Source: G965230065 sp965230065
GTDB taxonomy: Bacteria > Bacteroidota > Bacteroidia > Cytophagales > Cyclobacteriaceae
DNA: 64,000 bases
NCBI GenBank assembly: GCA_965230065.1
Contig: OZ245942.1
Coordinates: forward strand, 1,364,001 to 1,428,000
Direction of reading: 5' to 3'
Positions 1-8,675 of this stretch are shown piece after piece. The position numbers and the translations under genes are program-made. Numbering within the stretch: the stretch's first letter is position 1; each line of letters begins with the position of its first letter. A model generated the notes under the pieces. It was not told the DNA's origin, ran no database searches, and saw nothing but the letters and a program-made list of their open reading frames with translations.

Positions 1-89
1 AGGATCCGGGAGAAGTTTGGGACTTAGAGCAATCGGGCATCAACAGCGCACGGTGGTCGGCACAAGTGGGAGTGCGGTATATTTTTTAA
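1..89 (+). CDS. C-terminal end of an outer-membrane beta-barrel protein (5' truncated)
   Basis: The reading frame starting at base 3 is open from the window edge to a TAA at 87-89 and gives 28 residues ending in ARWSAQVGVRYIF. An alternating hydrophobic last strand with a terminal aromatic residue (F) is the usual signal for BAM-dependent outer-membrane barrels such as TonB-dependent or carboxypeptidase-regulatory-domain porins of Bacteroidota. The rest of the gene lies to the left. Family and substrate cannot be told from this tail. A strong palindrome at 141-191 probably ends its transcript. Confidence 0.6.
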   Translation, partial: DPGEVWDLEQSGINSARWSAQVGVRYIF

Positions 90-140
90 AAAGGCCAATG
101 CACAATATTTTCTAACATCAAAAAATGAAATAGAGAGTAG

Positions 141-191
141 AGTAGGCAGTGGCAGCAGCAGTAAGCAGACTGCCAACTGCCACTGCCTACT
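141..191. terminator. Long palindrome, probable terminator of the upstream gene; repeat unit
   Basis: AGTAGGCAGTGGCA (141-154) and its exact reverse complement (178-191) form a 14-bp stem with a 23-base loop. The first 28 bases recur with one difference at 12033-12060, where they also form a stem-loop behind a gene. The unit is therefore a dispersed intergenic repeat used, or tolerated, as a 3' hairpin. Confidence 0.6.
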
Positions 192-315
192 GAATCAAAT
201 CCGTCAGATAGAGAAAGAAATATTCAAGGTGCATAAATCTTAATCTTATGCAGGTTAACCCCTTCTCATTTCACATTTAGCGCATAACAATTTAATATTG
301 CGGAAAATAAAAACT

Positions 316-2892
316 ATGGATAATTCTTCAAGTAGCACTTTACAGGTTTACAATAAAGAAGTAGGCCTGAAATTTCAGTTGTATAATAGCCTCTTTACTG
401 CCCTTCCTTTCCACCGGGTAGAAAAAACAGGAGTGCTATTATCTATTTTCCTCATCCACTGCGAAGAAGGTTTTGCCAAAGACCAAAGCCCCAAGGAAAT
501 CGTCAATTCCTTTATGGAGCAGTATACTTCTTACAGAAATGAGGAAGAACAGCTCGCCTTGTTGTTTCGGTTTATTCAATATGCCGAACGCCAGGTAGTG
601 CTCTTTGATGCGCTGGAAGATGCTTCATTTCGTAAGGTACACGACTTGAGTGGCTCGGGTACGCTGAACCATTTACAGTCAGAAGTAGTACAAAAGCAGG
701 CACAGGAGCAACTGGCCGAAAAACTTAAAGATTTTTCGGTACGCCTGGTACTCACAGCCCACCCCACGCAGTTTTATCCCTCCGAAGTGCTGGTCATCAT
801 CAATGATTTGGCACAGGCTATCATTGATGATAATACAGCGCTGGTCAATAGTTATTTGCAGCAATTGGGCAAAACGCCTTTCTTTAAAAAGGAAAAGCCC
901 ACGCCTTACAACGAAGCCATTAACCTGATTTGGTACCTGGAGAATGTTTTTTATCAGTCTGCCGGGCAAATCCTTTCTTACCTCAAAGACCGTTTTCCCG
1001 AAGCTGTTACTGAAAATAACCATCTGATCCGCCTGGGCTTTTGGCCGGGGGGCGACCGGGATGGCAACCCTTTTGTGAAAGTAGGCACTACCCTGGAGGT
1101 AGCACAGGCTTTGCGTTCTTCGTTAATTAAGTGTTATTACAACGAAGTAAGTGAATTAAAACGAAGGCTTACCTTCAGAGGCGTATCGCAGGTAGTAAGT
1201 GAGTTGGAAGAAAAATTATACCAGAATATCCTGCAACCCGACGAGGCCGAAGAACTCACCCAGGAAGAGATTATCCAAACGCTACAAAAGGTAAGGGATA
1301 CTTTGGTGGAAGACCACGGTGGATTGTTCCAGGATTTGGTTGAAAATATGATGCGGAAAGTGGAGTTGTTTGGTTTATACTTTGCCTCTCTTGACATCCG
1401 CCAGGACAGTTCGGTACATACCGAACTGCTTCAAACCATTGCTGAAAAAACAGAGGCCTTGCCATCAGATTTTAAGGGACTTTCTGAGGATGAAAAAATA
1501 CAGGCACTTTTAAAGGTAAGCAGCACCGTGAATCCGGCTGATTTTGAGAATGAACTGTTCCGCGATACGCTGGAAACCGTCAAAGCCATACAAAAAATAC
1601 AGCAATTTAATGGAGAGGCTGGGTGCCACCGCTACATCATCAGCCACAGCACCAGTGCCCTGGATGTGATGTCAGTATATGGTTTGTTCCTCCTGAGAGG
1701 CTGGCAGCCTGAGCAAATGAGCGTAGACATCGTGCCTTTGTTTGAGTCTATCGAAGACCTGAAAAACGCCCCTGATGTAATGCGGAAGCTCTATGAAATG
1801 GACACTTACCGCCAGCACCTGGGCCGGAGAAACAATACCCAAACGATTATGCTGGGCTTTTCAGATGGCACCAAAGATGGAGGCTACCTGATGGCCAACT
1901 GGAGCATTTACAAAGCCAAAGAAGCCCTGAGTGCGCTTTCTGAAGAATATGATATTCAAGTGGTGTTTTTTGACGGCCGTGGTGGGCCACCAGCCCGCGG
2001 TGGTGGACGCACCCATCAGTTTTATGCTTCTATGGGGCCCAACATCGCCAACAAAGAAATCCAGCTGACCATACAAGGGCAAACCATCAGTTCTAACTTT
2101 GGTACGATAGATACAGCTCGGTACAACATGGAGCAACTTATGCATGCCGGTATCTGGAACGAGCTATTTTCGCCCAAAGAAGCTACGCTTACTGAAGAAG
2201 AAGACGCGCTCTTGCTAACGTTGGCACAGGAAAGTTTCGAGGCTTATAACGACCTGAAAAAACTGCCCCGCTTTCTGGAATACCTCAACTTTGCCAGTCC
2301 GCTGCGCTATTATGGAGAAGCCAACATTGGCAGCCGCCCGTCTAAACGTAAGCCCGGCAAACTCAACCTAAATGACCTGCGGGCAGTGCCGTACGTAGGC
2401 TCATGGAGTCAGCTAAAACAAAACCTGCCCGGTTACTACGGTGTAGGCATCGCCTTTGAAAAACTGGAAGCAGAAGGACGATGGGAAGAAATTGAACACC
2501 TGTACAAGCATTCCCTTTTCTTCAAAACCCTGATGGACAATTGTGAAATGGCCATGACCAAGTCTTTTTTCCCGCTTACTGCCTATCTGGCCCGTAATGA
2601 GCAGTATGGCGACTTGTGGGAAATGATTTACGAGGAATTTAAACGCACAAAAAAATACCTGCTTCGCTTATCGGGTGCAGATGAACTCATGGGCGATAAA
2701 CCCGTGAACCGTCTTTCTATACAGATGCGGCAGCGTATTGAACTGCCGTTGCTTACCATTCAGCAGTATGCCCTGACTAAAATCAGGGAAGTTGAAGAGA
2801 AAAATGAAGATGCCGACATCAAAAAAGTTTTTGAAAAACTCGTAATCCGTTGTTCTTTCGGTATTATCAACGCTGAGCGAAATTCAGCTTAG
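316..2892 (+). CDS. ppc: Phosphoenolpyruvate carboxylase
   Basis: Carboxylates phosphoenolpyruvate with bicarbonate to oxaloacetate, an anaplerotic cytosolic reaction. The 858-residue product is close to the usual 850-950. Family signatures are in order: LTAHPTQFYPSE with the catalytic histidine near residue 150, GFWPGGDRDGNP near 245, and the glycine-rich FDGRGGPPARGGG mobile loop near 555. ATG at 316 is preferred over the in-frame TTG at 298 because residues before it add no homology. The gene stands alone, with a perfect 12-bp inverted repeat just past the stop. Identification is secure; allosteric control cannot be judged by eye. Confidence 0.95.
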   Translation: MDNSSSSTLQVYNKEVGLKFQLYNSLFTALPFHRVEKTGVLLSIFLIHCEEGFAKDQSPKEIVNSFMEQYTSYRNEEEQLALLFRFIQYAERQVVLFDALEDASFRKVHDLSGSGTLNHLQSEVVQKQAQEQLAEKLKDFSVRLVLTAHPTQFYPSEVLVIINDLAQAIIDDNTALVNSYLQQLGKTPFFKKEKPTPYNEAINLIWYLENVFYQSAGQILSYLKDRFPEAVTENNHLIRLGFWPGGDRDGNPFVKVGTTLEVAQALRSSLIKCYYNEVSELKRRLTFRGVSQVVSELEEKLYQNILQPDEAEELTQEEIIQTLQKVRDTLVEDHGGLFQDLVENMMRKVELFGLYFASLDIRQDSSVHTELLQTIAEKTEALPSDFKGLSEDEKIQALLKVSSTVNPADFENELFRDTLETVKAIQKIQQFNGEAGCHRYIISHSTSALDVMSVYGLFLLRGWQPEQMSVDIVPLFESIEDLKNAPDVMRKLYEMDTYRQHLGRRNNTQTIMLGFSDGTKDGGYLMANWSIYKAKEALSALSEEYDIQVVFFDGRGGPPARGGGRTHQFYASMGPNIANKEIQLTIQGQTISSNFGTIDTARYNMEQLMHAGIWNELFSPKEATLTEEEDALLLTLAQESFEAYNDLKKLPRFLEYLNFASPLRYYGEANIGSRPSKRKPGKLNLNDLRAVPYVGSWSQLKQNLPGYYGVGIAFEKLEAEGRWEEIEHLYKHSLFFKTLMDNCEMAMTKSFFPLTAYLARNEQYGDLWEMIYEEFKRTKKYLLRLSGADELMGDKPVNRLSIQMRQRIELPLLTIQQYALTKIREVEEKNEDADIKKVFEKLVIRCSFGIINAERNSA

Positions 2893-2913
2893 TACCCGCT
2901 TTTCTATCTTATC

Positions 2914-2960
2914 CCTTCAGGTTTGTAGCAACATTTTGAAATATTGCGCAAACCTGAAGG
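2914..2960 (+). terminator. Intrinsic-terminator-like hairpin after ppc
   Basis: CCTTCAGGTTTG (2914-2925) pairs perfectly with 2949-2960, 21 bases after the ppc stop codon. No long T-tract follows. A related stem with the same CCTTCAGGTT core lies between two convergent genes at 56427-56478. Confidence 0.6.
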
Positions 2961-3331
2961 TACAATTAAGATAATAAATCCTATTTATTCTTTCCCTTAT
3001 TATATTTTACCACTTATACACGCATACCTGCCATTTATGAGGCAGAAGTCCGCACCTATATATTCCGGCTGGTAAAAAGTAATACTCCCCTTTACTTTTG
3101 TTGAAACGGTCAGTAAAATATTTTATTGACAGGAATTAATTCTCCTGTCACAAATATTCCTCATAAGCGATCACATCATGCAGCTTCGGCAAAAAGGGAA
3201 ATTATTTCCCAAGTAAAAATTAGCAGCAATCAGGTCAATAAGCAGATTTCCGGTAGGCAAAAGCCCTTTCGGAAAGCGGATTATTTAATGCTAATTTTTA
3301 ATCATTTACTAACCAATTAATCATTAAGTCT
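2961..3331. other. Intergenic region between ppc and a lipoprotein gene
   Basis: No convincing gene was found. A 64-codon open frame at 3126-3320 has no recognisable features. TACTTTTG at 3093-3100 fits the Bacteroidota -7 element TAnnTTTG, but there is no clear TTG at the expected 19-base spacing upstream, so promoter status is weak. Confidence 0.4.
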
Positions 3332-3976
3332 ATGAAAACCATGAAACAAAAAACCCTGATGTTCATCGCTTTACTAGCGGGATTATTTACTATCATTTCC
3401 TGTGAGGAGGAAAATGAAGTGAACTTCAAAAATGCTTCCTCAAGCGCGCCTATTGAACAGAGTGCAACAGCAACAAATACAAAAGCTATCTCGAATGGTT
3501 TACTGAAAGAAAGGTTGATTCAGTATGCTTATGAAGCCTATGCCAATGGGTATGATGTAGAACTTACCCCCGAAAACACCACGGTAATTGACAAAGCCAC
3601 TTTGCAGGCATGGGTAGAGGCCAATGAAACCAACAAGCACCAAGCCATCAACCAGAAAAACAGGGCAGCATTAACCGAAATGGCACAACAAGGGGAAGTG
3701 TATACACTGCTGGTGAAAGCACCTGCCGGGTCTCCCTTCCAACAATCAGTATTTGTGCTGGGAAAATTTACAGCCGTTGTGATTACTGATATCAGGGATT
3801 TAACAGACCCGGGCAGCATCTGGCCCAAACTGGTAAAAGTGGGGGTTGGTTTTTACGGAGATGGGTTCTACGACCCTTTTGGTAACTATATTCCCTGCAT
3901 CTGTGTGGAAGAGTACAAGATAGTACACTCCAGTGAATACATTACAAAATGTGGACGTTGCCCTGATGATTTGTAA
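3332..3976 (+). CDS. Predicted lipoprotein with C-terminal CxC/CxxC cysteines, function unknown
   Basis: A 214-residue protein with a type II signal peptide: basic start, hydrophobic stretch, and lipobox I-I-S-C with the lipidated Cys at residue 24, followed by an acidic EEEN spacer. The middle is helical and Q/A/N-rich. The C-terminus carries four cysteines, C189-x-C191 and C207-x-x-C210, which could make disulfides or bind a metal in the periplasm or at the surface. No family was recognised. Monocistronic, ended by a hairpin at 3995-4028. A protein of unknown role anchored to the envelope is as much as can be said. Confidence 0.7.
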   Translation: MKTMKQKTLMFIALLAGLFTIISCEEENEVNFKNASSSAPIEQSATATNTKAISNGLLKERLIQYAYEAYANGYDVELTPENTTVIDKATLQAWVEANETNKHQAINQKNRAALTEMAQQGEVYTLLVKAPAGSPFQQSVFVLGKFTAVVITDIRDLTDPGSIWPKLVKVGVGFYGDGFYDPFGNYIPCICVEEYKIVHSSEYITKCGRCPDDL

Positions 3977-3994
3977 ACTTTTAAAACCAATAAT

Positions 3995-4028
3995 ACAGGC
4001 TGTAGAAGGGTTTGCTTCTTCAGCCTGT
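3995..4028 (+). terminator. Terminator hairpin after the lipoprotein gene
   Basis: ACAGGCTGTAGAAG pairs with CTTCTTCAGCCTGT (one mismatch, 14-bp arms) around a GGTTTG loop, followed by TTACTTT. It begins 18 bases after the stop codon. Confidence 0.65.
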
Positions 4029-4183
4029 TACTTTCCTTAGGCATATGAGATACCAGATATCAACACAAACAAACCAGGCATACATGCATAGCTTCCATAT
4101 ATACAGTTTTACTCCTAACCTAACACTATTTTTTATACTTTGAGATGTGTTCAACCTTGTTTAATATTTAATCCACATTAGTA

Positions 4184-4819
4184 ATGAACGCCACTTGCCA
4201 AAGCCTTACTCCTCAATTGTTGAAAGTAATTGATAATTTCAGGGAAGATTATCAGGAATTTCAGGAAGACACTGCGCATGTATTGGCAGATTTAGCTGTT
4301 CAGGATGAGCCTGACACAGAAGCCTTGCATCATCTGAAAGATGAGGCCATGGTTTTACAACTGAGGTTACTCAGCGCTTACCGTATGGCAACAGGGGAAA
4401 AAGAAGAGAAAATTAATGCTAAATACCTGGTCATTCCTTCTAAAAAAACAATCGCTCCTTTACAAACCCAAAGGACTTTTATGGTAGCCCCCTCCCCCTT
4501 TGATGAAGTGAAAGTAAATGTGCAAAAAACGGAAGGGAAAGCCGGTATTGATGTTGCCATCTGTGCAAAATACGCAAACGGCATGGATTTTCTGAAGAAA
4601 ATGAAATTCATAGAAAAAGGGGGGGAAACGCAGGGTGAATGTATACTATTCGGTTTCACAGACATGGCCGGTAAAGTGCTGACTATCCATTTGGTGCAAG
4701 CAGGGTGTGCAGGCAGTCCCTGTTCCTTTTCCCTATCCATAGAAGGCGCATTCAATCAAAAAGTATTTGCAAAAACCGGGCGGACACTTCCTTCATTTAA
4801 TAAATCACATTTTGTATAA
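4184..4819 (+). CDS. Conserved-looking hypothetical protein
   Basis: A 211-residue soluble protein without signal peptide or membrane segments. Residues 1-70 look alpha-helical and acidic; residues 95-205 look beta-rich, with hydrophobic strands, a Gly-rich turn and a short PCSFSLSIEGAF segment. No family was recognised. The stop is 11 bases before the GTG of the SMR transporter gene, so the two are probably cotranscribed. A link to small-cation stress is only a guess from that spacing. Confidence 0.6.
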   Translation: MNATCQSLTPQLLKVIDNFREDYQEFQEDTAHVLADLAVQDEPDTEALHHLKDEAMVLQLRLLSAYRMATGEKEEKINAKYLVIPSKKTIAPLQTQRTFMVAPSPFDEVKVNVQKTEGKAGIDVAICAKYANGMDFLKKMKFIEKGGETQGECILFGFTDMAGKVLTIHLVQAGCAGSPCSFSLSIEGAFNQKVFAKTGRTLPSFNKSHFV

Positions 4820-4830
4820 AAAAATAAATC

Positions 4831-5157
4831 GTGACACAGGCAGTTCTTATTTGCTGGATATGCATGCTACTGGCTATCATTCTTGAAGTAGTAGCCACTA
4901 TTTTCATGAAATATGCTGCCGGTTTTACCAAACTCCTTCCCACGGCTTTGGTCTTTATTTGTTATGCCGCCACCTTTCCACTCTTCATTCTTGCTTTGAA
5001 AAAAATACCGGTAAGCATTGCCTACCCCACTTGGGCCGGGATAGGCACCTTGCTTATTTTTATGGCAGGCATGGCCTTTTTTCAGGAATCTGTCACTACC
5101 GTAAAAATCCTCTCAGCCCTCCTTATCATCCTGGGTGTCATTGGTTTGAACCTATAA
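4831..5157 (+). CDS. Small multidrug resistance (SMR) family transporter
   Basis: A 108-residue inner-membrane protein with four hydrophobic helices, the standard SMR size. The essential helix-1 glutamate is present (E19 in AIILEVVATIFMKYA), as is the family signature SIAYPTWAGIGT in helix 3. The family exchanges protons for small organic cations (quaternary ammonium compounds, guanidinium, sometimes polyamines); the substrate here is not determinable. Start is GTG, 11 bases after the preceding gene, which supports an operon. SMR proteins can be homodimers or pairs; no second SMR gene is adjacent, so a homodimer is likely. Confidence 0.88.
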   Translation: MTQAVLICWICMLLAIILEVVATIFMKYAAGFTKLLPTALVFICYAATFPLFILALKKIPVSIAYPTWAGIGTLLIFMAGMAFFQESVTTVKILSALLIILGVIGLNL

Positions 5158-5384
5158 AGTTCTATATTAAACGATTAGTGCGCATCCGGTCAATTACTTG
5201 AAGCAGCATCACCATCTATTCAATTTTTTGCTGAAACTATCCACCCTATTGCCAGGCGCTACGGATACGGAAAAAGATGCAGGAAATCTATAACTGATGA
5301 TAACCGTTGAACATACCGGGGCGCATTCGGTTAATAAATACTGAATACTCCTGGCAAAATTTTTTTAACCTATAAAAAATCAAT

Positions 5385-6296
5385 ATGAGCTTCTCATTAA
5401 AAAAAATCCCTTCTCAAAAAGGACGAATTGCTATTGTAACTGGTGCCAATGTGGGGCTGGGTTATGAAACGGCCCTTGCTTTTGCACGCAAAGAAATAAA
5501 AGTAATCATGGCATGCCGCAATGCGCAAAAAGCCGAAAAAGCCAAAGCGGATATTCTGGCCCAGGTGCCCAACGCCGAACTGGAAATTATAATCCTGGAC
5601 CTGAACAGCTTGCAATCTGTCCGGGATTTTGCAAAAACATACACTGAGAAATACGATCGCCTGGACCTGCTGATCAACAATGCAGGCCTGATGGTTCCCC
5701 CTCTGATGCGGACCGAAGAAGGTTTTGAGAGCCAGTTTGGTGTAAATCATCTGGGGCACTTTTTACTGACTAATCTTCTTTTTCCCCATATCCGAAAAAC
5801 GGAAGGCTCCCGGGTGGTGTCGCTCAGCAGCAATGCCCACAAGCGGGCAGAGATTAACTTTGATGACCTGAACAGCGAAAAATCATACTCCAAAATAGGG
5901 GCTTACAGCCAAAGTAAGCTGGCGTGTCTGATGTTTGCCTACGAACTCCAACGAAGACTGGATGCAGCAGGCAGTCATGTTCTTTCTGTAGCCGCACATC
6001 CGGGTGCATCCGATACAGACCTGGCCCGATATATCTCCAAACTACTGTATTATGCCCTGCTTCCTTTGTTTTCTCTGGTTACCCATTCACCTGAAAAAGG
6101 GGCGCTTCCCACAATTTATGCGGCCCTGGGCAATGATGTAGACGGTGGAGATTATTTCGGTCCCCAGGGTTTTATGGAAATGAAAGGCGAACCCGGCAAA
6201 GTAGAATCCAAACCACAATCCCATGACAAAGAAGTAGCCAAAAAGCTTTGGGAGGTTTCTGAAAAATTGACCGGTGAAAAATTTGAAATTAAATAG
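5385..6296 (+). CDS. Short-chain dehydrogenase/reductase (retinol-dehydrogenase-like)
   Basis: A 303-residue NAD(P)-dependent oxidoreductase of the classical SDR superfamily. The cofactor motif is TGANVGLG (G20, G24, G26), the NNAG motif is at 98-101, and the catalytic serine near 149 is followed by Y174-S-Q-S-K178. This version resembles the WWOX/retinol dehydrogenase group, usually NADP-linked and acting on aldehydes or alcohols of unknown identity in bacteria. It lies 6 bases upstream of another Rossmann-fold gene and is probably translated from the same mRNA. Confidence 0.85.
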   Translation: MSFSLKKIPSQKGRIAIVTGANVGLGYETALAFARKEIKVIMACRNAQKAEKAKADILAQVPNAELEIIILDLNSLQSVRDFAKTYTEKYDRLDLLINNAGLMVPPLMRTEEGFESQFGVNHLGHFLLTNLLFPHIRKTEGSRVVSLSSNAHKRAEINFDDLNSEKSYSKIGAYSQSKLACLMFAYELQRRLDAAGSHVLSVAAHPGASDTDLARYISKLLYYALLPLFSLVTHSPEKGALPTIYAALGNDVDGGDYFGPQGFMEMKGEPGKVESKPQSHDKEVAKKLWEVSEKLTGEKFEIK

Positions 6297-6302
6297 GTTT
6301 CC

Positions 6303-6983
6303 ATGAAAAAAGTAATCATAACCGGAGGAACGGGCATGGTGGGCAAAGGCGTTTTGCTCGAGTGCCTTGACCATCCTGATATCAAGGAAGTCCTGGCAAT
6401 TGTACGCAGAACAACAGACATCCAACATCCCAAGTTAAAAGAACTTATTCACAAAGATTTTTCTGAGTTCACTTCGGTGGGCAATCAACTGAAAGGTTAC
6501 GATGCATGTTATGCCTGCATGGGCGTGAGTGCGGCCGGCATGAAGGAAGAGCAATATAAAAAGTTTACGTATGATTATACCCTGGCTTTAGCCAATGAGC
6601 TGCATCAAATCAATCCTGAAATGACCTTTATCTACGTTTCAGGGCAGGGCACAGATGCTACCGAAAAAGGCAGCACCATGTGGGCACGCGTAAAAGGCAA
6701 AACGGAAAACGATATACTAAGACGGGGATTCAAACAAGCTTTTGTTTTCAGGCCCGGTGCCATTATCCCTTTGCGGGGCATTGAACCCAGCAGTAAGCTA
6801 TACCGGGTGCTCATTAATAATTTGACATGGCTGATTAAGCTGATCAAAAAGATGGCCCCCAATGCTGTGGTAGACACCACCCAAATTGGCTTGGCGATGA
6901 TCAATGCAACATTTTATGGATATGAAAAGGAAGTAATCGCCCCGAAGGATATACTCATTTTGGCAAAAGCTACACGAAAATAA
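6303..6983 (+). CDS. NAD(P)-binding (atypical SDR / epimerase-like) protein
   Basis: A 226-residue Rossmann-fold protein starting MKKVIITGGTGMVGKG, with the dinucleotide-binding glycines G8, G11 and G14. The shape resembles NmrA/HTATIP2-like short epimerases, which often bind NADP(H) as sensors or act on unknown small molecules. It lacks a convincing YxxxK pair, so catalysis is uncertain. ATG lies 6 bases after the SDR stop, indicating one transcription unit. The gene converges on the PIG-L deacetylase gene. Confidence 0.78.
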   Translation: MKKVIITGGTGMVGKGVLLECLDHPDIKEVLAIVRRTTDIQHPKLKELIHKDFSEFTSVGNQLKGYDACYACMGVSAAGMKEEQYKKFTYDYTLALANELHQINPEMTFIYVSGQGTDATEKGSTMWARVKGKTENDILRRGFKQAFVFRPGAIIPLRGIEPSSKLYRVLINNLTWLIKLIKKMAPNAVVDTTQIGLAMINATFYGYEKEVIAPKDILILAKATRK

Positions 6984-7062
6984 TAGCATAGGGAAAATTA
7001 ATGCAGCTCAAAAAACCATACCCAATAACACTATCTTTTCCCTGATTGATTTTTCTTTTCTA

Positions 7063-7944
7063 TCACTGATCGGTAAGCATCGGGAAAAGGCGGCGGATTT
7101 CTGTTTCGTTGGGTTGCCTGCCGTATTCACAAATTTGAAAGGCTTCGGCATGGGTTACGGCAGCAGCTTTCTCTGCACCATACCATTTTTCCAGCGATTT
7201 TCTCGTTTCCGGGGATATATCAGAAGACCTGAGTTCGGATAACCACTTTTTCCGTTCCTGCGGGTCGGCAGGTACTTTGTCTAAATATCCGCCAATCCAG
7301 GGCAGCCACTCATAAAACTGGGATACGTGGGCATCCAGTCCGTCAATTTTTTTGCTGAAAGTTTTGTCAATCGCAATGGCAATATCGGGCCGGAAAGGTT
7401 CGGGCGACTGAAAGCCGTCGTGGGTGTACAAAAACACCGGATTTTTTTCCAAAGGTGGCGTTTCCGGCGCAATGTTCGGCACGGCTACCATGTACGCGGC
7501 ATCCTGCACCAGCACACCCGTGTAACGATGATCAGGATGGTAATCGTTGGGGCGGGGGGCAATTACCACATCGGCGTTCCATTCCCGTATTTTTCGGATA
7601 ATTTGTAGGCGTACATTCAGGTTGGGCGTAAGTTCCCCGTCGTGGTTGCCCAGCACTTCATATTCATCAATCCCCAGTCTTCTGCCTGATTCTTTGGCTT
7701 CTTCCATGCGGATTTTAGCCAGTAGCCCCCCTCCCATTTCGTGGTGCCCCGCGTCACCGTTGGTTACTGAAAGGAACTTCACAGCATGCCCCATTTCGGC
7801 CAGTAAGGCAGCCGTGCCCCCGGCATCTATGTCACAGTCATCGGGGTGCGCTCCTATGACAATCACTCGTATGGGTTCGTTTTGGGCCTGGACGAAATAG
7901 CAGAGAAAAATGGCTAAAAAGGAAAGTAAAGTTGTTTTTTTCAT
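7063..7944 (-). CDS. PIG-L / LmbE-family deacetylase, secreted
   Basis: Zn-dependent N-deacetylase of the LmbE/PIG-L family (the MshB and BshB type, acting on N-acetylglucosamine-containing substrates). Key motif GAHPDDCDID carries the metal ligands (H33, D36), with a second ligand region YHPDHRYTG downstream. The start at 7944 is chosen because it gives a clean signal peptide (MKKTTLLSFLAIFLCYFVQA); a longer frame back to 8055 would bury it. A secreted form suggests action on extracellular glycans rather than bacillithiol synthesis. Substrate unknown. Ends about 80 bases from the convergent upstream operon. Confidence 0.85.
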   Translation of the reverse strand: MKKTTLLSFLAIFLCYFVQAQNEPIRVIVIGAHPDDCDIDAGGTAALLAEMGHAVKFLSVTNGDAGHHEMGGGLLAKIRMEEAKESGRRLGIDEYEVLGNHDGELTPNLNVRLQIIRKIREWNADVVIAPRPNDYHPDHRYTGVLVQDAAYMVAVPNIAPETPPLEKNPVFLYTHDGFQSPEPFRPDIAIAIDKTFSKKIDGLDAHVSQFYEWLPWIGGYLDKVPADPQERKKWLSELRSSDISPETRKSLEKWYGAEKAAAVTHAEAFQICEYGRQPNETEIRRLFPMLTDQ

Positions 7945-8083
7945 GGTTGTCGAAGTAGGATTGTAGCTTAGCTTTGTCAAAACAAGATATATCAAAAACA
8001 TAGGAAAAGCAAAGTCAGTGAAAAAGGGAATTTTTGGGTGATAAGTCCAGAGCATTTTTTATCTTTCTAGACTAAGAGTTAAT

Positions 8084-8341
8084 GTGGAGTTTAAATCAGA
8101 GCTAGTGACACGAGAAGAATTAATTCAAATAGGTAAGAGAATAACCTCAGCTGATGAATCAGAAGAAGAAATCAGCGAACTGATGATTTTGTTTGACAAA
8201 AACGTTCCTTACCCTAATGGGTCAAACCTTTTCTTTTGGCCAGAAAATCACAATTTTAGAAAAGATGATATATCCAAATATAATCCAACCGTTGAAGAAG
8301 TTGTAGACAAATGCCTATCCTACAAACCCATTCAACTTTAA
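8084..8341 (+). CDS. Colicin/pyocin-type bacteriocin immunity protein (orphan)
   Basis: An 85-residue acidic protein that fits the Im2/Im9 four-helix immunity family: REELIQIGKRI helix, ISELMILFDKNV helix, the loop PYPNGSNLFFWPE matching HPxGSDLIxYP, and a VEEVVDKC C-terminal helix. These proteins bind and neutralise DNase or tRNase bacteriocins. No nuclease toxin gene is beside it, so it would protect against a toxin made by others or encoded elsewhere. Start is GTG at 8084; an ATG two bases upstream is out of frame. More A+T-rich than its neighbours, consistent with acquisition. Confidence 0.75.
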   Translation: MEFKSELVTREELIQIGKRITSADESEEEISELMILFDKNVPYPNGSNLFFWPENHNFRKDDISKYNPTVEEVVDKCLSYKPIQL

Positions 8342-8354
8342 ATAATTGGCAGCT

Positions 8355-8675
8355 ATGCATCTCAAACGAAACGCCCAAATCATCTGGCTGTATTACCGGC
8401 AGGTAGTCGCGTATAACCTGATCTTTACTTTGCTGGCGCTGGGTATTTATTTTTCCTATGGCTCACTTGAAATATTCGCCCTTATGTTTTGGCTGAAAGT
8501 CATCGGGTTTGTCCTCATTGGCTACTTTTTTTATCAATTCAATAGCAAGGAACTGTATTTCTACTACAACCTGGGATTATCACGCCGTAAGCTATTGCTG
8601 ATTGCAATTATCATTGAAATTATCAGTTTCTCGCTGCTGGTGTACCTGGCTTCATTGTATATCCCTACTGCCTGA
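8355..8675 (+). CDS. Small membrane protein, probable ABC-transporter partner
   Basis: A 106-residue protein with about three hydrophobic helices (near 15-35, 40-60 and 82-102). The segment YYNLGLSRRKLLLIAI resembles the helix-turn found in ABC-2-type permeases of Bacteroidota. The stop codon overlaps the ATG of the next gene (TGATG), which encodes an ABC ATPase, so both are almost certainly translated together and form one complex. ATG at 8355 is chosen over an in-frame TTG at 8346. The cargo is unknown, and it is much shorter than a full permease. Confidence 0.65.
   Translation: MHLKRNAQIIWLYYRQVVAYNLIFTLLALGIYFSYGSLEIFALMFWLKVIGFVLIGYFFYQFNSKELYFYYNLGLSRRKLLLIAIIIEIISFSLLVYLASLYIPTA

Noticed and set aside
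3126..3320. 64-codon open frame after ppc
   Set aside because: No family features, and composition like the non-coding surroundings. It precedes a clear lipoprotein gene with its own ATG.
8346..8354. TTG start for the small ABC-associated membrane protein
   Set aside because: An ATG three codons later gives a better start without loss of conserved sequence.
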